NCBI GenBank assembly: GCA_012295275.1
Contig: CM022673.1
Coordinates: 6,887,811 to 6,951,810, forward strand
Reading direction: 5' to 3'
DNA length: 64,000 nt
Origin: Chrysomallon squamiferum
Taxonomy: Eukaryota; Mollusca; Gastropoda; Neomphalida; Peltospiridae
Under the pieces are notes generated by a model. It had not been told where the DNA came from. It was given only the letters and a program-made list of their open reading frames with translations, and did no database searches. Below, one piece after another: positions 36,971 to 52,900 of the stretch. Numbering within the stretch: the stretch's first letter is position 1; every line of letters begins with the position of its first letter. The translations under genes were made by a program, and so were the position numbers.

Positions 36971-39663
36971 ATGATGTGGCTACCCGCTTGCAAGCAACAT
37001 TGTATTTTGACATTCATAACTGTGTGTTACTTAAGACTGTGTACTTCAGGTGAGAAAAAAAACAATTACTTCAGTACTGAATGTACTTTGTATATTCTCT
37101 TTGTCTGTTTTTCTGTCACATATTCTCCGTGTTTGACTCCGTATGTCTGCTTGTCTTTCTGTTTTTCATTAAGTTGTTTAAAAATATTTGTAAATAATCT
37201 TTAAAGTATTATTTCTTGAATATAACTTTAAATGGTTAATTTAAAAAAAGAGCAGGTTTCTCATTTTAATTTGTTAGGTGTTATAAAAAAAGGAATAATT
37301 TTAGTAGTAAAATTTCACTCGATTCTTAAATAAATAAATAAATAGTTAAAAAAAAAGAAAAAAGAAAAAAGAAGTAAAAACAGAATAAAAATATAAAACA
37401 CCAATAAATTTTTTTTATTTTATTTTGACAGTTTAGAACGTAAATCTGATGTTGTATTTATTTAAATTTGTGGAATACTGTCCTTTATTTTGTGTGTAAC
37501 TTATTTACTGAATCAATGGTGTGTAGTTTATAATATCTCTTTTCTGATACATACGTTCTTATGACCTTAACTTCAAGTTAATATTTGTTGTGTTTTATCG
37601 AAATAGCATTTTGAATATATAAATATAATAAGTGTGTGTGTGTGTGTAAAAGATAAAAATAGTAAATACACTGAACTACACCAAGATAAAAAATAACTCT
37701 AGACATTCTTGGCAGTTTGTTTTATTACTATTATTATTATTTTTGATGCTATATTATTAGTATGTATAACTGTGATGAATAAAATAAATCGAAAGTGTTG
37801 AAGCATATATAACATATCTAGTCACCTAATTCATACGACCAATGGTTTTCTTTAAAATAATTCATCGACACTATCGTTGTTTTCTCTGTGAGTTTAATAA
37901 CGAAATGAACTTCAGTCAGCTAGTAATAACCGTGATTTAAAATTTCATTTCAGGTGACATCGCATACGTTCACATCTCCAGACAGAGCATCACAGAAAGC
38001 AGAGGATGTCGTCTTCCACAACAAGTCCGTGTGTCTGTGCGGGTGGACAACGAAAACATAACTCTAGAACTGACACGTAATGTTGATGTTGATTCAAATG
38101 CACCTCTCTATCTGATAAAGGACGCTGGGATAGAGGAGAAAACTACCGTGGTTAAAGAAATGATGGTCGATAATCAGGTGAGAAAGAAGTTTTTCGTACT
38201 GTTACAGTATTCATGTTACAAAGCTTCCACAAATATTTATTTATGAAGTCGTTTAACATAAGTCGTTTTTAATGCAAGATAAAAATGTATGATTCTTTTA
38301 TGAAGTACGGTGCATTCACAGCATGAGGCCATATTAAAAACGTGTTTGTTTAATGCTGACAAATATTTTGAATGTGGTTACTAGAAATCACTGTTAATGA
38401 CAAACTATAGGTAAGGTGTTTCATGTCTTATACTATCATTAATTAGGATTCACTTAACAAAGTATGAGAACTTAACACAGAGAGGTAGTCTCAGTATTAT
38501 TGGAAAACAATTTTTCATATACAGAGATGTCTCGTAATAATAATAATGATGATGATGATGATGATGATGATGATAAAACAAAGAAGTAATACTTTATATA
38601 AATTAAAAAATTAGTATATAATTATATACATACACACAATTAAAATAAATTATTTATTACTAAATAAGTATAAAATTACACACATACAGACACACAGACA
38701 CTCAGTCTGAACTTAAAACATTATTTAAACATTTTAAATGTCATTTTATTGAAACCATGTGAAACTAAAAACATTTCAAAATTATTATTTTATTCAAAAC
38801 TAGAATAATTTATTTATTATTATTTTATTTAAACCATATGAAAATTAAAATATAACAAATAATTATTATTTCATTCAATATTTCAGCGGAAAGTTGAATA
38901 TCAGGATGTGACTAAAGATGCGGCTATGACAATATCGTGTTTTGGTGAAGACACAAATCTTCATCTTCAGCTGGTAAGTTTATGTCAGTTACTGCTACCT
39001 TTCCAATATCATGTTGTTCGTTATATGAATGGCTATAATTTTAAGAAAATATAATTTTTATTTAAATGTCTGAAATAAAAAAAATAACCTTTATTTTGTA
39101 AACATGATGAATGTGAAAAAAAAAGATTCAAATAAATATATTTAAATAAAAAATGAAAATTCTGTGTAAAATACCAAATATAATCTTTAATTGTCGAGAA
39201 TCAATAAAATATTTTCTTAGTTAATAAAAGTGTTATATCTATAATTTTGTCAGGAAAGATTTATTATTAAGCTCTGTATTTACGATTTTTTTAAATTCAG
39301 CACATACTTTTTCAAACATTAAAAGTATTCTGTCTTGCTGTGCTATTCATACACAGGGCAGAGTGTTCACAGTACGAGCTCTCCCGGACAGTATAACAAA
39401 AAAGAAAAAAAGAAAGGAGTTAGAAAAGAAAAGGTTCTCATGACAAATAACCCCTTGTATTTCTTGCCTATTGTAATGAAATAGATGGGTGTGTCAAGAA
39501 TTGCTTGACTGACTTTATAATAGAATTGTGTTTAATGGTCTGTAACAAGCACAGTAGACGTATTCGTACTCACGCAAGACCTATTACTTGTACAAAACCA
39601 GGAAGTAGGTCTTCACTGCGGGGTCACCATGATATTTTTTTGCTTTATCACATCTTTGAAAAT

Positions 39664-39709
<46 letters not shown>

Positions 39710-42700
39710 CGCTGCAAAATAGCGGAAAAAAAAAAAAAAAAAAAAAAAAAAAGAAAAAAGAAAAAAGAGAAAAAACAACGCAAAAATAAACAATAACATA
39801 AAATAGAATAAAAAAGAAGATGAAAAAAGACAACCCAGTAATAACAACTCCGCATGGTCAGTATTAAAGATAATCAGAAAGCTTTCTTTTATATGCTGGT
39901 TCAATAAAGAACAACACCACGGTCTTTATGTAATATTAAGTCCTGGCAGGAATGGAATATATTACAACGGGCCCGTTATTTGATCAAACTGAAATAATAC
40001 GACTTTTATTTAATTTATTACCATTCAAATTTTAACAACAACATATGACTTGCTTAAATATGAAGATCAGCAGATTACTAATTTATTATTTATTGATTGG
40101 GATGTTCTTCTTTTCAACTATTTAACACTAACTTTTATATGACATAGTAACAATTCCTTTGTCTGTTCTCTCATTCAGAGAGGGATCTTGGCAGTACATG
40201 GTAAAGAATACCAACTGGAGCCGAAATCACGTGACCGTCGAGAGACACCACGTAACGAAGAAGAATATATTCTAGAAAAACAGCCTGTAACTTTTGTTGA
40301 TGATGATTATATAGAAATCCGTAAGTTGTATTTTAATTTTTCACACACAGACACACACACACAGACACACACACAGAGACAGACACACACACACACACAC
40401 ACACACACACAAGAAATGTGTGTTTTCCTGTTGTCTTTATAGTCGAACGGTGACGTCCCCACCTTCGGAGTGCGGGCAAATGGGTGCCATACGTTCGAGA
40501 CTCGTCAGCGGAATCTAATGGGGTTTGTGACGTCGTGATTGGACTTTTTCACTGCGTTCCCGAATATTGTCTATATGCAGAATGCAATCAGGCATACATA
40601 AAACAGAGAATATTCAAAATCCTAAAATACATTCATACGAATTGTCTATGTTTCTCACAAAAATAAAAATTGGACCGAGAAATTATGAAAGACAACGAAT
40701 TGCATGTCTCTTAGGAATTACCCTTGTTATTAACAGATCTGTCTTAGGTTCTGTTGGTGGTCAAACGCAGCATCTGATTGGGTGTTGTTCTTCTGTGCTA
40801 ATCAGAGATACATAACACAACATAATACTCATTACTAAATACGTACATTATATACTCATACACGTGAGTACATACGTACATAAATATATATACATACCTG
40901 CATCCATACATTAATAAACACATAAAATATTTCATACAAAGGAAAACATTTCTCTCAAACACCCCAACAAAAACAACAACAACAATAACAACAATCACAA
41001 TAACAATAATAAAAATAACATTTAAGAAAATATTTAAAAATTAATAAGCCCCATCAACTCTCTCGTTTCCAACAGCTTGTATGATAATACACTCTATTTT
41101 ATGAATCCAAAACTGCAAATGATTACTAAACAGAGTAAGAGAAATTTTCAGAGTTTTTTGTTGTTAATTTTTGTGTTGATTATGTTTATAAAAATATTTT
41201 CTAGAGTGTTGTTTTAATCGGCGAACGTTTACTTTTCACCATTTTTAGGAAATGTTTTAAAAAAGGCATATAGAGAACTCTTTAATAGCATTTACTAACA
41301 TATATATAGCATACATATTCTGCATGTTTTACTGTACAGATATAAATCAACAACAAAGATTACAAATCACAAATGAACAGTTGTTCGTACGTTTTGTCGA
41401 AGACATAGTGAGTCAAACTAAACGTCATTGATAGTAATCCATGATGTTACAGTCCCTTTTTCCACTGATATCTTCTTTCCATAGTTGATATATTTTGGTG
41501 AAATCTTTCACCGTATTCTTCAGTGATGTCACACTTATTTTCACTGAAGAAATTTAGATGAGAATGAAGGAAATGAAATTTCAAAGATATCCACCATCTA
41601 AGATTTAGAAGTCTTTATCAGCTTTTGTATTAACTGTTCATAACTTCCAGTTTTGTTATTCACAAGGAAAGTTTCAACCACTTCTCTAAATGAAACTCGA
41701 TTGAAGTTATTTTGTCCTTCAGATTCTTGTGAACCGAGGGATCTTGCAAATATCTCGAACGATGAAGTTATTTTCTTCGATTTATGCGTTCGCCTTTTTT
41801 GTTCAGTACTTTCAATAACTGTTTGGCAAGCCGGTATTTTATATGTAGTGCATGCATGAGGACTTTCTCTGATTTTACACAGGGCTGGATTTTCACATTC
41901 TGTCTTCCTGGAATAAAATGATCTGTTTGAGGCGAACGTGTTTTGTGGTAACGTACCACAGGCAAAGAAAACAAGAATGTTTTGCATAATCCCTCGGACT
42001 CCTTTTTGGAAGCCAGTCATTCTTTGTCGCCAGAAAAAAATAACATATGTTCCAGTTGTAGTCCATAATTTCCAATGGAAATTTGTTTTTGAGAATCTTT
42101 CATCGCTTTCCGAAGCAGCTGTAGTTCGACAACTGTTGTCCATAATGTTCCACCCCATAAGTCTTTATGTTGAAAGCTTTGCATTACACTTCGGCAGCCC
42201 GAGTTCTCAAATTAAACAATCTAGTGGCAACTGGCTTGGAAAGTGCACTCACTTTTCGTCTCTATCAATATGAGAAATGTAAGGATCATCAGATTCAGAT
42301 TCAAACGTTTCAGCTTCATTCTCCAAATCTTTAGGAGACAATAATAGGACAGACAGTTCTTCAGAGTGTGGAACACGAGCAATAGATGATGGAATATCTG
42401 GATATGTGATATCATTTCGTTTTTTTTCCGTTTTGTTGACTCTTGAAACATCCACAGTATAAAACTAGCATTCACATGGGCCTGTGGTTCTCTCTATGTT
42501 CGGGAACATCGTTCGTATACTACTTTTTACGCTCACGTGACTCGCTAGCTCTACAAGCTTCCTTCATATAAAAGCCTCGACGAAACAAAAGATATATACG
42601 TTAGATTCATTTATGTGTCTAACAGGAAAGATTTTGCTACGCCAAACATTGATGAAAACCTTTGTACCGTCACTTGACTATTTCCGAGGAATAGATCCGT

Positions 42701-44148
42701 TTCAAAAAGGATAACACTGGAAAGCAAAATATTTTTATCTTTTGAGCTTAAAGCAACTACCTGAGAGAATGTAGAAAAAAAAAAAAAAAACGTAATGGCC
42801 AGAATGTAATCACGTCCTGTAGAAACACAGTAGAAAGAACTAGAACAACAGCCATTGAATGATCTAGAAAGTACCATTCTATAGACCATCAGCTTCTAAA
42901 TGCATACTCGGTACTTGGAATTTCATGAATGTGGAATATTTTTTAAAACCTGACGTATAGTATAAATTTGTCATGTGGATGCTAAATCTAATAGGACTGA
43001 AAATGCAGTAATATCAACATAATATATTTTTTGTTACATGGTGCAATACTACAAATTTTAGAAAATTATATATATATATATTTTAGCTTCATTGGAAGAT
43101 AAAGAGGCAAAATCAACAGTCTCTGGACGAAATAAAAGAGAAACAACAGAATACTACATAGACATACTGACCGTCATAGACTACGCCATTTATCAAAGGT
43201 AGATTATGAATAGTTCTGTTAAAAAGATGTGTTGTTATTGTAATTGTCATTGATATAATATTAGCTTTAAACAACCAAAGATAATACGTCAGTGATTATG
43301 AATGAATGGTTGATTGATTGATTGACTGAGTAAGTGATTGAGTCGTGTAAGTCATTAAGTCAGTTCCATTCTGTGTGACGGATGAGTCACTGAGTCATTC
43401 AGTCAGTTCAGTTCAGTTCTGTTCAGTTTTGTGAGTGAGTCCGTGAGTCTCCAGCGAGGCAATAAGGCTGTGAATAATTCAGTGAGTCAGACATTCACTG
43501 AGTTATAGTCTAGTCAGTCACTGAGCTGGACGTATAGTGAGTGAGTGAATCGATTTAGTCAATCAGTGTGTGGAGTCAGTGAGAAATCAAATGAGTGAGT
43601 CAGCTAATTCAGTCAGTTAGGCAGTGAAAGTATAGTGAGTCAGTTTAGACAGTGAACTTTTCGAAAAAGAATATTTTATGTGGGCAGCTATTCCATCTGA
43701 GTGGACAATAGACTACGATTAATATTTGATTTGATTTAATTTTTTTTTTTCTTAACAGAGAATACAACCGCACAGATTCAACGTTAAGTTCTAAGGAAAG
43801 GAAAAGTAAAACGTTGCAGAATATTAGAGAATATTTCGCCTACGTTATGAATGGGGTAATGATAATCAAAAAATCCCTTTCCATTCTTTAGTTTAATTAT
43901 TTGAACTCTAAAAGATAATGAACTATGAGAATACTAAAGGTATTCTGTCTATATTTAGTGTCTGTATCTGTATTTAATTATATGTCTGTATATATTTAAT
44001 TAAATAATTATTGTTTCATTTGCAGGTAAATCTTCGCTACAAGAGAATAACTGGACTCGGTTTTAGTTTGGTTATTAGACTGACAGGTTACGTTGTAGCT
44101 GACGTAAGTGTATTATCGTTATTGTTATTGTTATTATTATTATTGTTA

Positions 44149-44200
<52 letters not shown>

Positions 44201-47200
44201 TCGGTGGATATAAAATATATGACAAAAATTGTAAATGCTATTTATTTCAGCTTAAATATAGAGATATATTTTTAATATGTAGTTTTTGTATTGAGAATGA
44301 TATAAATTAGAACTCATTGTGTTTTTATTTTAAATTTATCTTCTGATCACAGTTTTTTCTGTATCTCTGATTTTCTTTGTCACGGCACATCTACCCTCAC
44401 CTCATTCTTTCTATTTTCTTCTTCACTTTGCAAATTCATTTATTATTATTCTCGGTTTTTGTTCTTGGATCATTTGTAAATGATTTAAAATGATTTTTGC
44501 AGACACGAGATAAATCTACGTGGACTGAAAATAACGTTACAATGACGTCAGAGGGAGGAGAAATCGACTCTTCAGTGGCTTTGCGTAATTTAAGATCGTG
44601 GGTTGCCTCGACATCAGTGCCTGAGAATGATCACGTGATGTTATTTAGCGGGTGAGTTTCAGTAATGATCAGTAATTTTATTTTATTTTACCACACCTTT
44701 ATTTATTTATTTATTTCATAACTGTGATCTAAACCTGTGAATTTAGATGAAGAAAAAGAAAAGAAAAATGCATAAAAAAAATAAAGTTTATATGAGCGAT
44801 AACTGTTGAATTATATATATATATATATAAAAAAACGTATTGTTTAAGGAAAATAATGTTCTGTAATATACTGAAAATGTAATGTTTTTCCTTCATTATT
44901 ATATAAATGTGAATAAAAAAGAAGCAAGAAGAAGAAGAAAGAAAATATTTAAAAAAGAAATAAACCTAAACGATATTACTTTTAAAAGTTTACCCATGTT
45001 AAAGACCTATACACATGCTGATGTTTTTTGTTTAATGCACACTACAGAGAATGGGATGATCGCAAGATCAATCCTATTCAGTGTCCACATTTTGTTATTT
45101 CTTTTTTCAGCCAATGTTTTGCTTCAGTCTGAAAATTCTTCCTGGCACTTTCTTATTTTCTTTTAATTCTAGGTATGACTTCTTTAGGATTAAACAGAAT
45201 GTTAAGAAAAATTCGTATGTTGGTAAGTGTGTGTGTGTATATATATATAATTACATTTTAACAATTTAATCAAATTCATAATTCATTTTTCTGGATTGTT
45301 ATAAATCAATTTATTTCTCTGTCTATTTCTTACTTTCTTTTGCAAATCTCTATTTGAGTCTGTCTATCCCTCTTTCTGTCTCTCAGTATGTGTATTTATG
45401 TTTATCTTAAAATTATATCCAGGTAAAGTTGAAGTCATAAAACAAACAAAAAAGAAACACCCACTGCCGTGAAAACAAAAACAATAAAACAACAACAACA
45501 ACCACCACAACAAACAAACAACAAATATAAATAAAAATAATAACTATAATAAAAAATTATTTTTCACTTTAGGATTAGCTTATTTGTCTCAGATGTGTCG
45601 ATCAGAAGGTCTGAGTACGTCTGTAGTTGAAGATCATGGTGGTTTTCAACACACAGACACAGCAACTCATGAACTTGGACACAGGTAGGTGGTATTCTTT
45701 TTAATTTATTTTATTATAATCTTTTTTTCTTCAAAAATTATAGATCGCAGAAACATTTATGATAGTATCTGGATTGGTGGTCTTGGTTTCACTGCTTTAC
45801 GGTTAACTTATTCTGCATGTAACATACAAACTCCACAATACTCAAATAACACATTACTTGAACTAACACAGTACTTGAAATAACACATTACTTGAACTAA
45901 CACAGTACTTGAACTAACACATACTGGAGCTAACACATTAATTGAACTAACACATTTCTTGAACTAAAACATTTCTTGAACTAAAACATTTCTTGAACTA
46001 ACACAATACTTGAACTAACACTTTACTTGAACTAACACATACTTGAACTAACACATTACTTGAATTATCACATTACTGATACCGAGATCACCGGCAAAAA
46101 CAGTAGATACAGAAGAAGAGAAGAAAGCGACAAAAAAGAGGCGATTCAAAAATGATACCACGACATTTTTGAAAGTAAATGCAAAATTTAGCACTTCGCC
46201 TGCTTTATAGCTATGATATATATCTTCTACAGTAAAACTGAATTGCACTTTTAAAAAATATTTGTGTTAAAGATCCGTACCAAAAAAAAAAAAATGTAGA
46301 AGCGTTTCGGAAACAGATTACAAAGAATGAACATTGATCATCTTGAATAGTTTGATTTTTCGAATAGGGTAATGTCAATATTAAATGATTAACTTCGGCC
46401 ATTGATAAACCTTTCAAAAGTATAATTCTATCAAACCATTTTGTGTTAGTTGTTTTCTAGACCAATGCAATAGTAAGTTTTAAATTTTTCTTACCTTCTT
46501 ACTGTAATTAACGATTACCATTTCTTTAAGATCAGTAGACATTTCAGTGTCCAGTAAATTGAAGGTGTCTTGGTTCCAGTTCAAATTAACATCTGGACAA
46601 AGCACCTCTTTACTATCTTAATTACACAGGTATGCTATTTACCTGTATAATATCGCTGTTTTATTAATATTTTCCTTGGGCATAAGTATGTTGTTTACCT
46701 GGATAATATATGTTTTAATAATATTAATTTGGATATAAGCATGTTTCTTTGCGCGTATAATATCTATGGGTTCTTTTCGTTATTATTATTATTTTTTAAA
46801 ATTAATATTAACTTAGATATAATTGTTGTGTTTACCTCTGCAGTGTACACGCATTTTTAATAGTAAGTTAGGCATAGATGTGTATTTTATCTGAATTGAA
46901 TCGCTGTTTTAATAATATTAACATGGACATATTTATGTTGTTTATCTTTATAATGACCGTCAGGCGTTTGGCCTAATGACTAAAATTTTCAGGAATTAGG
47001 AAAAATGACTGAATGAAAAAAATATGCCGATGCATACTTTACATGTTTTGTATAGACATCTAATATTCATGTTCTGTGTTAATATTAACTTGTGTATTTG
47101 TTTATTACGTAGTCATACACTTAGCTATGTATATTTATATTTGTACTTTTACAGTTTTTTCAGTGAAAATTAATTCTCGGCTGCAAATATTATGTTCTGC

Positions 47201-47209
47201 TTTCTTTTC

Positions 47210-47283
<74 letters not shown>

Positions 47284-49239
47284 GTCACACATGCACAAAC
47301 ATACAAACGTAAATACACAAAAGAGCACACACAAAAACAATAATACACTTTCCCATTTGGACACTGTAATATCTCGACAACACAATTAATATATTATAGT
47401 TAATTTTACATTCCTATTAAACTGATTAGCATTATTTAAATTATTTATTTATTTAGTTTGGGAGCTAAACACGACGGCGATGGCAACAACTGCAGTGAAG
47501 ATGATCAGTACATCATGGCAGCGACGACTCGCGGTAGAACAGATCCAAACAACACAAATTACTGGACTTTTTCTAACTGTTCTGTCACTTACTTTAACAA
47601 CTACATGACGTCTCTTATGAATACAGTGTATGTACATTTTATATCTGTCATTTTATTTATTTCATATTTTGTCCTGAAGATAAAGGTTTTACATGCATTT
47701 TCGTATATTTGGATATTTAATTTTATTGTTGTTAATTATTTTATTTACATAAAACAATAGACTTATGGGATTGATGAACCTAGAGTTTTTCCCTTCCTTA
47801 ATTTCTGTTTGTATCTAGACATTTTATATCCTTCCTTTGTGGAGAAAACAAATATTGTGAATATATTTTCATTTATTTCGAGATATTATTTTATTTGTGT
47901 TCTAAGTATATTTTCGTGTCATTTGAATTTTTCATTTTAATTCTATTCTGAACATGCTTTTGCATAATTCGAAGATTTTGTTTCACGTTTAATCGTCTTC
48001 TCAGTATATGTGTATTTATTTCGAAATTATTTTATTCATGTTTATTATTTTGTTTACATAAATATTTTCTACCAATGAAATGTGATAGAAAACAACAGGT
48101 TTATAGGATCGATTAACATTAGAGAAAAGAAGACAATTTATCGTGTCCTCAGACTTTAACGGTTATTTGTTTTCACGTTTGCATTGCAACAGTTTTCAAA
48201 TTAAAATCAAAGCATGAAATATAAGAACATTTTAAAGAATTCTAACTTTACTGCCATATTTTAGGGTGAACAAATACATATTATTAAAAAAAGAAAAAAC
48301 AAGCACATACTTATACATCCATACACATATAATTATTTATACACAAACATACGTACATTTATATTGACATACCTATCTGTACACATACATTTATTCGTAC
48401 ATACATTCAAACGTACGTACATACAGACATACATATTTATATTCATATCTATACACATAAACGACATATGTTATTTCATCTACTTATATCTTATTAAGAT
48501 ATTATTAAAACAGCAACAACCCATTATGTTACTAAATTAATTATTATAATCCAGGAATGGAAGAACATGTCTGACTGTGAGAAAGTAACAAAAGACAAAG
48601 TCCCGTCAGTCGATGATTTTCCAGGACAGAAGTACAGTCCTGATGTTCAGTGTCAGAGGTTACATGGACCAAAATCAAAAGTTTGTCGGGTACGATCGAA
48701 ACATTTTCCCATTTTTCCTGATTTTTTAAATTTTGTTTATTTTTTAATTGTATTTTTTACGGCATTTGCAAAATAAACAACAAATATTAAACTTCTTCTC
48801 TCTTTTCTCATTTTCACATTTCTTTTTTTATGTTTCTGGTTCCGATAATGATTATTAATTCATACGTAGAATTCAGAATGTCGTTCTTTATACCAACATA
48901 TGTTTTGGAATATTTGTGTATCTCTGTTCTACAAATACCAGTCAGAATTTGTTCGTTAACAATTGTTCTCTGTATCATTTCAGGGTGTCACATTTGAACC
49001 AGATTACAGCAGAGTGTGTTTTATCATGTATTGTAAGAAACCAGGCACCAGTACATGTTACGGTTATGATGCCGCAAGAGGAACAACGTGTGGAAATAAA
49101 AAGGTAAAAATAGATCACAAAATATTTTACCTGAATTACTAGATAAAAGACGACAACAGATAACACCAAAACTAAATGAAACAAAACACAAATGAAAAAA
49201 AGAAACAATAAAAAATAAAAAATATATGTATATGCTTTT

Positions 49240-49334
<95 letters not shown>

Positions 49335-49923
49335 TATACATATTAATACAAATAACTAAAAAAATCCTTTCTCTTCCTCTTCTCTCCCTATTTTCTCTTT
49401 CTTTTTTTCTATTCATGTGATATGTTTTTTCAGTGGTGTGTAAATGGCCTGTGTGTATCATCCCCGGATGCTCCTAGTGTTGATGGTAAGTAAATGTTTA
49501 ACATCCAAGAATACTAGAACAGTAATAACATAAACAAATGAAACGAAGTTATCAGAAGAACAAAACAACATAACCTAAAGATCTACAAAACGTTTGCAAA
49601 TGTCCTCATAATATTCATAAACTTGTTGACTATAATCTTTCCCACATATTTTAATCTACATAAATGATATAAATATGTTTTCAGAAACGTGTCCTTTCGG
49701 AGATGAGCCAGGTGTTGTTACTGATGGAAAAACGTGTGAAGACTATATCTCTGGATCTGGATCATGGCGCTGCTATTACGATTTCTACAGAAAGCGTTGT
49801 TGTCAATCGTGTGGTCTTCACTATACAGGAATACCAGGTAGTGTGAATGCATTACAAAAGTCATCAAGTTTTAAAATTCAGTAATTTCGCTAATATGTAG
49901 CGATTACGTTAAGTCGCTACTAA

Positions 49924-49954
<31 letters not shown>

Positions 49955-52900
49955 ATAGATAAATAAATAAATAAATAAATAAACAAATAAATAAATAAAT
50001 ACATAAATAAATAAGATAAAATAAAATAAAATAAAAATCGACCAGAAAACAACGTTCACTTAAAAAATGTATTCAACACGTTTTGATTTTAAATATGTCG
50101 TAGAAGTCGATAACACGTTAGTATTGTCGTTTTAGTTTAAAACGTACAAAATACCGCATTCATGAAATAAATAAATGTTTCGTTTATTAAGTTGTACACA
50201 GTTTTAAAATGTTTAATCTGTCTGAAAGTAGAATCTTGTTATGTCACTTTGTTATTTATTTATTTTTTTGTAAAACGTACTCACCTCTTAGGAATAAAAA
50301 AGTATAATACTTTATTATTATGCATACTAATTACTATATTACTGTTTTGAGTGATGTCTCTCCACCCATAACATAGTATAATAATCAAATAATGCTATTC
50401 CTACATATTTAACATCTCCTTCTTCCTCATTTGCATCCTCTGGCGATATATATACCTGACTGAGCCAGGAGACACTCATGAACAAACTGGTCCATCCTAT
50501 GCCCGATGATGTCACGTCTGTGAAAATGGCCAGATATATTTTTGACTTTTGTAGTTAGTGATTGAATTGGGGAAAAACAAAACAAATCAATAAGAAAAAT
50601 TAATAATAATATTAAAAAATATAAAAAAAATTCAATATACTATTACTTCTTTATTTTTGTAGACTGTTTGTACGGCGACAAAACTGATTGTTCTAAAGAA
50701 TACTGTGGAAAGGGTTATTCTTTTAAAAACAGGACCATTGCTTATGAAACGTATTGTTGTAAAACATGTGCGCCAGAAACAACAACAATCACTACAACGA
50801 CCGAAACTACTACCAGTACAGCAACCGAATCTACAACATCTACCACGACAGAACCTACAAGTACAACGACCGCACCTACTACAAGTACAAGGACCGCACC
50901 TACCACAAGTACAACGACCGAACCTACCACAAGTACAACCACCGAACCTACCACAACTACAACGACCGAACCTACAACAAGTACAACGACAGAAACTACC
51001 ACAAGTACAACGACCGCACCTACAACAAGTACAACGACCGCACCTACAACAAGTACAACGACCGCACCTACCACAAGTACAACGACCGAACCTACCACAA
51101 GTACAACGACCGCACCTACCACAAGTACAACGACCGCACCTACCACAAGTACAACGACCGCACCTACTACAAGCACAACGACCGCACCTACCACAAGCAC
51201 AACGACCGCACCTACCACAAGCACAACGACCGCACCTACCACAAGTACAACGACCGAACCTACAACAAGTTCAATGACCGCACCTACAACAAGTTCAACG
51301 ACCGCACCTACAACAAGTACAACGACCGCACCTACCACAAGTACAACGACCGAACCTACCACACGTACAACGACCGAACCTACCACAAGTACAACGACCG
51401 AACCTACCACACGTACAACGACCGAACCTACCACAAGTACAACGACCGAACCTACCACAAGTACAACGACTGCACCTACCACAAGTACAACGACCGCACC
51501 TACCACAAGTACAACGACCGCACCTACCACAAGTACAACGACCGAACCTACCACAAGTACAACGATCGCACTTACAACAAGTACAACGACCGTACCTACC
51601 ACAAGTACAACGACCGAACCTACCACAAGTACAACGACCGCACCTACCACAAGTACAACGACCGCACCTACCACAAGTACAACGACAAAACCCACCACAA
51701 GTACAACGACGGAAACTACAACAAGTACAACGATCGCACTTACAACAAGTACAACGACCGCACCTACTACAAGTACGACGACCGCACCTACCACAAGTAC
51801 AACGACCGAACCTACAACAAGTTCAATGACCGCACCTACAACAAGTTCAACGACCGCACCTACAACAAGTACAACGACCGCACCTACCACAAGTACAACG
51901 ACCGAACCTACCACACGTACAACGACCGAACCTACCACAAGTACAACGACCGAACCTACCACGTACAACGACCGAACCTACCACAAGTACAACGACCGAA
52001 CCTACCACAAGTACAACGACTGCACCTACCACAAGTGACAACGACCGCACCTACCACAAGTACAACGACCGCACCTACCACAAGTACAACGACCGAACCT
52101 ACCACAAGTACAACGATCGCACTTACAACAAGTACAACGACCGTACCTACCACAAGTACAACGACCGAACCTACCACAAGTACAACGACCGCACCTACCA
52201 CAAGTACAACGACCGCACCTACCACAAGTACAACGACAAAACCCACCACAAGTACAACGACGGAAACTACAACAAGTACAACGATCGCACTTACAACAAG
52301 TACAACGACCGCACCTACTACAAGTACGACGACCGCACCTACCACAAGTACAACGACCGAACCTACCACAAATACAACGACCGCACCTACCACAAGTACA
52401 ACGACCGGACCTACCACAAGTACAACGACCGAACCTACCACAAGTACAACGACCGAACCTACCACAAGAACAACGACCGCACCTACCACAAGTACAACGA
52501 CAACACCTACCACAAGTACAACGACCGAACCTACAACAAGAACAACGACAACAGCTACCACAAGTACAACGACCGCACCTACCACAAGTACATCGACCGA
52601 ACCTACAACAAGTACAACGACCGAACCTACAACAAGAACAACGACGGAACCTACAACAAGAGCAACGACCGCACCTACCACAAGAACAACGACCGCACCT
52701 ACCACAAGTACAACGACCGCACCTACCACAACAACAACGACCGAACCTACCACAAGTACAACGACAAAACCTACCATAAGTACAACGACCGAACCTACCA
52801 CAAGTACAACGACCGCACCTACCACAAGTACGACGACCGCACCTACCACAACAACAACGACCGAACCTACCACAAGCACAACGACGGAAACTACCACAAC

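Noticed and set aside
41598-42158. The 186-residue - strand frame as a live gene nested in copy 2
   Set aside because: It stops before the conserved GERFHQ segment, which lies in another frame. Paralogous copies carry different breaks, so it is a relic.
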